Assembly: GCA_011799875.1 (NCBI GenBank)
Contig: CM022301.1
Coordinates: forward strand, 12,853,570-12,917,569
DNA from: Thinopyrum elongatum
Lineage: Eukaryota > Streptophyta > Magnoliopsida > Poales > Poaceae
DNA: 64,000 nucleotides
Reading direction: 5' to 3'
This document shows, in pieces, positions 56,001 through 64,000 of this stretch. Position 1 is the first letter of the stretch, and every line of letters begins with the position of its first letter. A program made the position numbers and the translations under genes. Below the pieces are notes generated by a model. It ran no database searches and was not told where the DNA came from. It saw nothing but the letters and a program-made list of their open reading frames with translations.

Positions 56001-56714
56001 TAGCGAACACTAACAACAGGAAGTAAGTAGAGTGAATCTTGGGCTCAAGAACCCAGAAATAGAATGCCTACTAACTAAATGGCATCACGGGATGCTTTCG
56101 GGAATAATGGCCAGAATCATCACACGGAGGATACAAAGCATTGCTAGATTACTGAGTGGTTCTCTAAGACACCTAGGGTCATAACAATAGCTCCAACATA
56201 TATGTCGAGGCAACAGAGTACCTCAACTCACTGATTGGTGTGGTTAAACTGGCCCAAGAAACATCGGGAACGGAAAGAAGCGATTTGCAAATGCATCAGA
56301 CTATTTAGAAACCTGGGATGACTCGGACAGCATAACGGCTGTAAATGCTCAAAAGATTTGAGACATCCTGCAATTGGTGGCATAACCACTTAGCAACACA
56401 ATATCAAGGTTCTGAGATCAACTAGCAACACACAAAAGTAGTAGGAACAGAACAGAGGCTTGAAACCAACAATCCTATAAGTTACTACGGATTAGTAACA
56501 CGTGATCTTGATAGAGAGATGAGAAGCCTAGTTCTTAAACCCCGTAGCAAAGAAGAGGTTGACTCAGATCAGAAAGGCATAAGGTAAAGGAGTAAAAAGA
56601 GCCTTACGTTCCCTTCCACAATCAATTCCCTTATATAACTAAAGCATTTCTAGACTCAACTTCGACCAGTTTGGCTTGGTAATCCTACAGGCAGTCAGGC
56701 TCTGATACCAAAGC
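53067..56714 (-). pseudogene. Decayed Ty3/gypsy gag-pol interior
   Basis: Minus-strand reading through frameshifts recovers VRDFPNIFSEVLPG followed by DRYVEFMIKLV around 55135-55060, which is the conserved linker between protease and reverse transcriptase in gypsy pol, and MGYHQIKS with LDKLLLSPSTTSL further on (about 54840-54640), aligning with the RT motifs around RSGYHQIK and the YLDKFVVVFIDD box. The catalytic box is destroyed. No intact frame exceeds about 105 codons, so the element cannot encode its own machinery. Confidence 0.7.
56698..56710 (-). other. Primer-binding site of the nested gypsy element
   Basis: TGGTATCAGAGCC on the minus strand is the canonical complement of initiator tRNA-Met, four bases from the LTR end. 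It fixes the element's orientation. Confidence 0.92.
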
Positions 56715-59700
56715 TGTCAGGACCCCGATTCTAAGTCACACCGATCTAGCATGTAACACCTCATATCACTTTGCGGCCTCACGCACGGTATTCCCACGGG
56801 TGTCGCCTTACCATGGCCCGGGACCGTTTGCGCCTTTTGGCTCACGTATATGATAGTGTCGCTAGCATCCATATGACAGAGAACCCGGGCCGACATGACT
56901 AGTCGTGAACCCAAAGTGGCACTAACTTACGGGGACAGGCATACATGAAACAACATCGAGCATGTCGGTCAGCAGCGTGTGAATCCGGGCTGTAGCAACT
57001 GGGCTAACAAGACTCCGGGAACCCGGGCTGTAGCAGGCTAGCAGGACTCCGGATGTCACCGCGTGACATTTACCCGAAGGGACAGACACATGAACGAAGT
57101 GAATCACATGCCGGCCAGTCAAGTGTTCCGGAGCAGTAGTGCTGGGCTAGCAGGACTCTGGTGAACCGGGCTGTAGCGGACTACTATGGCTCATGGAAGC
57201 ACAAGACTACATTTCCCCATAAGAGAGGCTACCAAGGATAAACAACTAGGTTGTCGGATCCCACACATACCAAGCATTTCAATCATACACACAATATGCT
57301 CGATATGTGTAAATACAACATGGCATCACAACATAACTCTACGACTCAAGTATTTATTCAATAGGCTCCGAGGAGCGAGATATTACAAACATGGGTCTCA
57401 TGACCCAACATTCAGAGCATACAAGCATCAAGCGGAAGCATAAACATGTCTGAGTACAGACAACTACAAATGAAAAAGGCTGAGAAGCCCGACTATCTAC
57501 CAGATCCTGCCGAGGGCACAAGATCGTAGCTGAGGTAACAAGCTAAACGTCAAAGTCCACGTGGAACTACTAGCGAGACTGAAGTCTCTCTGCAAAACAT
57601 AAAATAGGCAAACGTGAGTACAAATGTACCCAGCAAGACTTACATCAGAACTATCTACAAATGCATCGGTATCAACAAAGAGGGTGGTGGAGTTTAACTG
57701 CAGCAAGCATGCTTTGACTCAGTCGCTATCCTGAACTACGAATGCTGGTAACTCTTTTGAGGTGGCGCACACGAGTCCACATATTCACCATATCAATACA
57801 CCACTATGGATCCGCTCCCGTCTCCCTACAAGAAAGCCATCCATGGCACTCACGCTTATCTTGCGAGTTTTAGAGTATCCACTTTCACTTGTCTATGAAC
57901 TGTACAGGCAACCAAGTAGTCCTTTACCGCGGACGCGGCTATTCGAATAGTTTTATACCCTGCAGGGGTGTACTTCTTCACACACGCTTTCACCACTTAT
58001 CGCCGCTACACGACATGTACGCGGCAACCTTCAAGCGGAAGCCCAGCGAGGGTGTCGGCCACGACCTGACTAAACACACGAGTCTCTAGTCCATGTTTAT
58101 CGCCTATTCGGGTTCCATCCGCAAGGAAATCCAGCCGGGGTGTCCTCAACGGCCCCAAATGATGTGTGCAGGGTTCCCGAGACACCAAACGGGCGACCCG
58201 GTACACCGTGCCACGTGCCTACCGCATCACAGCCCACCCCTAAGGTCAGCGCTGCGCACGGCCTCCAGCAACTAGAAACACCAGAAACTACTTGCAACTC
58301 CTGGACAGAGGACGGGGGTGGTTAATAAGTCGAGAGAGTCAATTAAGGATCCCAATGTGTGGTAGTAGCTGAATCTTAAACCACGCATACAGATCTCAGT
58401 TCTTAAGGACGGCCTCAATGAAACAACCCACCATGTACTCCTACATGGCCTCTCATCGATACCTTTACCAAATCGTGTTCACACACTTAGCTCTCAGCAG
58501 TAGGACATGTTCACAACTTTCCAATTCATTCCCGATGAATCAGACCTGACACAACTCTAAGCAATAGCAGGCATGGCAAACAAGCATGAATGAGTAGGCA
58601 CATCAGGGCTCAAACAACTCCTACTCATGCTAGTGGGTTTCATCTATTTACTGTGGCAATGACCGGTCATGCAGAGGAAAGGGGTTCAACTACCGCAGCA
58701 TGTAACAGTTGAATCATTGTTGTCCTAATGCAGTAAAAGAGAGCAGAAGCGAGAGAGTGGGTTGTATCGGAATGAACAAGGGGGTTTTGCCGTCTACTGA
58801 GAGGGGACAATTACCGGCAAACAAGGAAGAACACAATCAATGCAATGCAACAATATGATGCATGATCATAACATGGCAATATGTTGTGGTTTGAGCTAAT
58901 GCAACTAGAAACCAGATTGAATGAAGTTGGTTTGAACCAAGGGTTCAAATTCAAACTCCATATGTGCTTAGTTAAATGCCAATTATGCAAATTGCCATAT
59001 ACAGCAACCTTAGGTTGTTCAAACATGCATGCAAATGGTACAGATGGAAAGATTGGATTTTTCTGATCCAAAAACATATATAAATCTTTTCATTTGGAGT
59101 TACAGATTAATTTCTATGAATTTTTGAAGTTTTGGGCATTTTCTGGAATTTCCTGAATTATTAAAAACCAGAAAATGATTTACTGCGTCAGCATGACGTC
59201 GGTGTGACGTCAGCAGGTCAATGGAGACGGTCCAGGTCAAACCTGACCAGTGGGTCCCACTGGTCAGTGTCACAGTTAGCTAATTAACTAAATTAGTATT
59301 AGTTTAACTCCTAATCTAGGTTTGACCAGGGGACGGGGCCCACATGTCAGTGACCCAGGGTGGTCAAATCCCTGGTCAACCGGGCTAAACCCACCGGCGA
59401 CATGACGCCGGCGAGGCCAGACACGGCGGAGCAGCGCGGGATTCCTCCTCCGGCGACCAAATGGACGGCGGAGGGCATCTACATGTAGCTGGAAGCGAGC
59501 CGCGTCACGTGGTGCTATTGGTTGGGCTCGGGGTCGCCGAAAACGATGCCGGCGACGAGCTGTGCGGCTGCCGGAGTTCGGGCGAGCTCGGGCTTGTCGC
59601 TAGGGGGCACGGCGAGGTGCGTGAAGTGGTGCTGCGGCTCCTGGGGATGCGGTGAAGACGATGGCGTGCTCGGAATCGAGCCAACGTGGCTGTGGCCACG

Positions 59701-60732
59701 ACGGCGACGTGCAGAGGCGGCGGCGGGTGCGGGCGAGCTCGGTGTGGTCGCTGTGGTGCACGAGAAGGCAAACGGAGAGGAGGAGGAGGTAGCAGGGCTC
59801 ACGGCGCATCGGACGAGCGGGTCGGAGGAGTCGGGGACGAGCCGGAGCAAGCGGGGCGGCGAAGTGGATCTCCGACGACGGGCGGTGAAGATGAGACCGG
59901 TGCGGTGGCTTCAGGGCGAACGAGCGCTCAGGGCTCGGTCTGCTCGACGGAGAGGATGGTGGCGGAGCTGCTGGACAGGGTGGGGCGACGAGGAGGCGAC
60001 GGTGGCCGCGGTTACGTCGGCGGTGCGGCTACGGCTGCGTCGGCCATGGTGGGGAGAGAGCGAGAGAGAGGCGCAGGGGGAGAATGAGGTGTCCAGGGGG
60101 TCGAGGCGACGACGTGGGGGACGTCCAGGCGTCCAGCAGCTCGAGCGGCAAGCAGCTGGCGCCGTGGCGAGCTCGCGCACGCCGGCGTCACCTCCCTGCC
60201 TGCCTGGCGGGGACGAAGCAGCTGGCTGGCACGGGCCAGCACAGTGCTGGGCCGCCAGGTGGGCCGGCTGGTGGCTTTGCCAGGTAAGTTTGTTTTCCCT
60301 TTTATTTTCTGTTTTCTATATTTCTGCAAGTTTGTGGCTTTTCTAAAAATACCTAGGCAATTTCAAAAATCACCAAACTGCTCATGCCCACTGTATAGAG
60401 TATATCCAACATGGAACATTTCAGTTTGGGATTATTTGGACATTTAAAATATTTAATAGCATTTAAATGTCCAAATGCAAATAACATAAGATTTAATTCA
60501 GTGACCCAATGATGTCCTAGAAAATTGTGCACCATTTTTGTCAGAGGTTCTAGACCAAGGCAAAGATGATGAACATTTTAGAAGGGCATTTCAGGTTCAT
60601 TGAAAAGGATTTTAGTAAACCCTAGTTGGTTTAAGTGGTGCTGGGGGTTTCTGTCATCCCCATTTCAACTTCATTTGAAATTAAACATGATGCGCACATG
60701 AAACTGGCCTAGCCAGAACTAGGAATGTGACA
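56715..60732 (-). repeat. 5' LTR of the nested gypsy element (4018 bp)
   Basis: It starts TGTCAGGACCCCGATTC and ends CTAGGAATGTGACA on the plus strand, adjoining the PBS. In about 900 aligned bases I counted roughly ten substitutions against the other LTR, i.e. about 1% divergence. Confidence 0.95.
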
Positions 60733-61582
60733 ATGTACCGAAGTTGTTCGGAGTCCCGGATGAGATCATGGACATGGCGAGGAGTCTCGGAATGTCCGAG
60801 AGGTAAAGATCGATATATTGGAAGGCTATATTCGGACGTCGGAAAGGTTCCGAGTGATTCGGGTATTTTTCGGAGTACCGGGGAATTACGGGAATTCACC
60901 GGGGGAAGTTATGGGCCTTATTGGGCCATACGGGAAAGAGAGGAGCAGGCCGCAGGGGCTGCTGCGCCCCTCCCCTTGCTGGTCCGAATTGGACAAGGGA
61001 TTGGGGGGGCGCAACACCCCTCTTTCCTTCTCCCTCTTCCCCTCTTCCTTCCCCTCTTGGTGGACTCCTACTAGGAGTCGGATTCCTAGTAGGAGTCCCC
61101 TACTTGGTGCGCCACCCATAGGGGGCCGGCCTCCTCCCCTCCATCCTTTATATACGTGGCCAGGGGGCACCCCATAGACACAACAATTGATCATTGATCT
61201 CTTAGCCGTGTGCGGTGCCCTCCTCCACCATAATCCACCTCGATCATATCGCAGCGGTGCTTAGGCGAAGCCCTGCGTCGGTAGCATCATCATCACCGTC
61301 ACCACGCCGTCGTGCTGACGAAACTCTCCTGTGAAGCTTTGCTGGATCGGAGCTTGCGGGACGTCATCGAGTTGAATGTGTGCTGAACTCGGAGGTGCCG
61401 TGCGTTCGGTACTTGGATCGGTCGGATCATGAAGACGTACGACTACATCAACCGCGTTGTGCTAACTCTTCCACTTTCGGTCTACGAGGGTACGTGGACA
61501 CACTCTCCCCTCTTGTTGCTATGCATCACCATGATCCTGTGTGTGCGTAGGAAATTTTTGCAATTACTACGTTCCCCAACAG

Positions 61583-61594
61583 TGGCATCCGAGC
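61583..61594 (+). other. Primer-binding site of the Copia element
   Basis: TGGCATCCGAGC follows the LTR end after one base. It is the initiator tRNA-Met PBS (normally TGGTATCAGAGC) with two changes. Confidence 0.75.
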
Positions 61595-62847
61595 CTGGTT
61601 TTATGCGTAGATGTTTTATGCACAAGTAGAACACAAGTGAGTTGTGGGCGATACAATTCATACTGCTTACCAGCATGTCACACTTTGGTTCGGCGGTATT
61701 GTTGGATGAAGCGGCCCGGACCGACATTACGCGTACGCTTACGCAAGACTGGTTTTACCGCCGTGCTTTGCACACAGGTGACTAGCGGGTGTCAGTTTCT
61801 CCAACTTTAGTTGAACCGAGTGTGGCTACGCTCGGTCCTTGTGAAGGTTAAAACAACACTAACTTGACGAACTATCGTTGTGGTTTTGATGCGTAGGTAA
61901 GAACGGTTCTTGCTCAGCCCGTAGCAGCCACGTAAAACTTGCAACAACAAAGTAGAGGACGTCTAACTTGTTTTTGCAGGGCATGTTGTGATGTGATATG
62001 GTCAAGACATGATCCTATATTTTATTGTATGAGATGGTCATGTTTTGTAACTGAGTTATCGGCAACTGGCAGGAGCCATATGGTTGTCGCTTTATTATAT
62101 GCAATGCAATCGCCCTGTAATTGCTTTACTTTATCACTAAGCGGTAGCGATAGTCGTAGAAGCAATAGTTGGCGAGACGACAACGATGCTACGATGGAGA
62201 TCAAGGTGTCGCGCCAGTAACGATGGTGATCATGACGGTGCTTCGGAGATGGAGATCACAAGCACAAAGATGATGATGGCCATATCATATCACTTATATT
62301 GATTGCATGTGATGTTTATCCTTTATGCATCTTATTTTGCTTTGTTTGATGGTAGCATTATAAGATGATCTCTCACTAAATTTCAAGGTAAAAGTGTTCT
62401 CCCTGAGTATGCACCGTTGCCAAAGTTCGTCGTGCCGAGACACCACGTGATGATCGGGTGTGATAAGCTCAACGTTCATCTACAACGGATGCAAGCCAGT
62501 TTTGCACATGCAGAATACTCGGGTTAAACTTGACGAGCCTAGCATATGCAGATATGGCCTCAAAACACTGAGACCGAAAGGTCGAGCGTGAATCATATAG
62601 TAGATATGATCAACATAGTGATGTTCACCATTGAAAACTTCTCCATTTCATGTGATGATCGGTTATGGTTTAGTTGATTTGGATCACGTGATCACTTAGA
62701 AGATTAGAGAGATGTCTATCTAAGTGGGAGTTCTTGAGTAATATGATTAATTGAACTTTAATTTATCATGAACTTAGTCCTGGTAGTATTTGCAAATTAT
62801 GTTGTAGATCAATAGCTCGCGTATAGCTCCACTGTTTTATTTTTGAT
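61595..62847 (+). other. Copia 5' leader between PBS and gag
   Basis: The untranslated leader is about 1.25 kb with no coding signal. It includes the packaging and dimerisation region expected here in BARE-like elements. Confidence 0.6.
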
Positions 62848-64000
62848 ATGTTCCTAGAGAAAACTAAGTTGAAAGATGATAGTAGCAATGATGCGGACTG
62901 GTTCCGTGATCTGAGGATTATCCTCATTGCTGCACAGAAGAATTATGTCCTTGTTGCACCGCTAGGTGACAGACCTATTGCAGGAGCAGATGCAAACGTT
63001 ATGAACGTTTAGCAAGCTCGATGTGATGACTACTTGATAGTTTAGTGCGCCATGATTTACGGCTTAGAATCGGGACTTCAAAAATGTTTTGAACGCCACG
63101 GAGCATATGAGATGTTCCAAAGAGATGAAATTGGTATTTCAGACTCATGCCCGTGTCGAGAGGTATGAGACCTCTGACAAGTACTTTGCCTACAAGATGG
63201 AGGATAATAGCTCAATCAGTGAGCATGTGCTCAGAATGTCTGAGTACTACAGTTGCTTGAATCAAGTGGGAGTTGATCTTCCGGATAAGATAGTAATTGA
63301 CAGAATTCTCTAGTCACTATCACCAAGTTACTGGAACTTCGTGATGAACTATAATATGCAAGGGATGACAAAAATGATTCCCGAGCTCTTCGTGATGCGG
63401 AAATCAACGAAGGTAGAAATCAAGAAAGAGCATCTAGTGTTGATGGTTAACAAGACCACTAGTTTCAAGAAAAGGGCAAAGGAAAGAAGGGGAACTTCAA
63501 GAAGAATAGCAAGCAAGTTGCTACTCCCGGGAAGAAGTCCAAGTCTGGACCTAAGTCTGAAACTGAGTGCTTCTACTGCAAAGGGACTGGTCACTGGAAG
63601 CGGAACTGCCCCAAGTATTTGGCAGATAAGAAGGATGGCAAAGTGAACAAAAGTATATTTGATATACATGTTATTGATGTGTATTTTACTAGTGTTCATA
63701 GTAGCCCCTGGGTATTTGATACTGGTTCAGTTGCTAACATTAGTAACTCGAAACAGGAGTTGCAAAATGAACAGAGACTAGTTAATGATAAGGTGACGAT
63801 GTGTGTTGGAAGTGATTCCAAGGTTGATAAGATCACCATCGCACACTCCCTCTATCTTCGGGATTAGTGTTGGACCTAAATAAATGTTATTTGGTATTTG
63901 CGTTGAGCATGAATATGATTGGATCATGTTTATTGCGATACGGTTATTCATTTAAGTCAGAGAATAATTATTGTTCTGTTTAAATGAATAAAACCTTCTA
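62848..64000 (+). pseudogene. Angela/BARE-like Copia gag, protease and start of integrase region (broken, partial)
   Basis: The start is MFLEKTKLKDDSSNDADWFR with the gag N-terminal wording RIILIAAQKNYVLVAPLG, then the UBN2-type gag body (FERHGAYEMF, RMSEYYSCLNQVGVDLPDK, NYNMQGM). The zinc knuckle CFYCKGTGHWKRNC lies near 63571-63612 and the aspartic protease motif WVFDTGSVANISNS near 63709-63750. Stops interrupt at about 63010, 63043 and 63313, with frameshifts near 63118 and 63470 and a stop after YLRD at 63867; pre-integrase wording (MNMIGSCLLRYGYSFKSENN) continues to the edge. This copy cannot make a functional polyprotein. Confidence 0.92.

Larger units (their letters stand above)
48958..60732 (-). 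mobile_element. Complete long-LTR gypsy-type retrotransposon, 11,775 bp, probably non-autonomous
   Basis: Two near-identical long direct repeats (4109 and 4018 bp) bound a 3.6-kb interior, and ATGTA is duplicated at 48953-48957 and 60733-60737. On the minus strand a PBS TGGTATCAGAGCC follows the 5' LTR at 56710-56698, and a purine-rich tract (agtgggggtgagt) precedes the 3' LTR near 53067-53080. The interior contains only decayed Ty3/gypsy pol. It sits inside the Copia LTR and is the youngest insertion of this nest. Confidence 0.95.
48080..61581 (+). mobile_element. Angela/BARE-like Copia 5' LTR, split by a nested gypsy element
   Basis: It begins TGAAGGAAATATGCCCTAGA (first bases diverged from the usual TGTTGG) and ends TACGTTCCCCAACA at 61581. 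The two halves, 48080-48957 and 60738-61581, add up to a 1722-bp LTR once the insertion and one target duplication are removed. A TATA-like TTTATATA lies at 61147-61154, as expected for the LTR promoter near U3/R. The opposite 3' LTR is outside the window, so the 5-bp host duplication (GTGAC before 48080) cannot be confirmed. Confidence 0.93.

Overview
This window looks like nuclear chromosomal DNA of a Triticeae grass (wheat/Aegilops/rye group). The reasons are the families present: a PAT1-branch GRAS gene with a grass-type C-terminus, Stowaway MITEs with the CTCCCTCCGT terminus and TA target duplications, an Angela/BARE-like Copia element, CACTA elements with 'tatgccgacggc' subterminal repeats, and a grass-type mitochondrial insert. 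No bacterial or viral genome organisation, operon or CRISPR is present. I recognise one clearly intact nuclear protein-coding gene; almost everything else is transposons, nested up to three deep, or organelle DNA.

Layout. 1-~1500: the PBS-proximal end of a Ty3/gypsy element on the minus strand (internal region 1-802, LTR from 803). 2191-2711: a foldback element with a 155-bp Stowaway inside it. 3035-4843 (+): an intronless GRAS regulator whose N-terminus is a tandem array of ~41-residue repeats. A second Stowaway starts 10 bp after its stop, and two hAT-type MITEs with perfect 8-bp target duplications lie downstream (5158-5318, 7765-7946).

~8560-26986: an ~18-kb segment of mitochondrial DNA (NUMT). 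It holds an intact rps7, plastid-type trnF-GAA and trnS-GGA (plastid to mitochondrion to nucleus), a pair of overlapping unrecognised ORFs (13106-14088), and nad2 exons 1 and 2 with the group II intron between them plus the 5' half of the trans-spliced intron 2. The nad2 exons appear unedited, so transfer was as DNA. A solo Copia LTR (17203-19299, TSD CGCGC) later landed in nad2 intron 1.

27000-30447: GC-rich sequence with a minisatellite (28611-29480). 30448-39129: a PIF/Harbinger element (TSD TAA) with transposase remains, split by a complete 7.2-kb CACTA element (31852-39066, TSD CCT) that itself carries tandem duplications and a promoter/first-exon-like segment. 39576-46732: a full-length LINE on the minus strand with a 14-bp TSD. 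47000-48079: the end of a second CACTA element, cut by an Angela-like Copia 5' LTR that starts at 48080. That LTR is interrupted by a complete 11,775-bp gypsy-type element (48958-60732, minus, TSD ATGTA, LTRs of 4109 and 4018 bp). The Copia LTR resumes at 60738 and ends at 61581; its PBS and frame-broken gag/protease run off the window end.

Relative order of events is readable from the nesting: NUMT before its solo LTR; Harbinger before CACTA; second CACTA before Copia before the long-LTR gypsy element. Family names and residue comparisons rest on memory of these families; boundaries, duplications and frames were read directly from the sequence.
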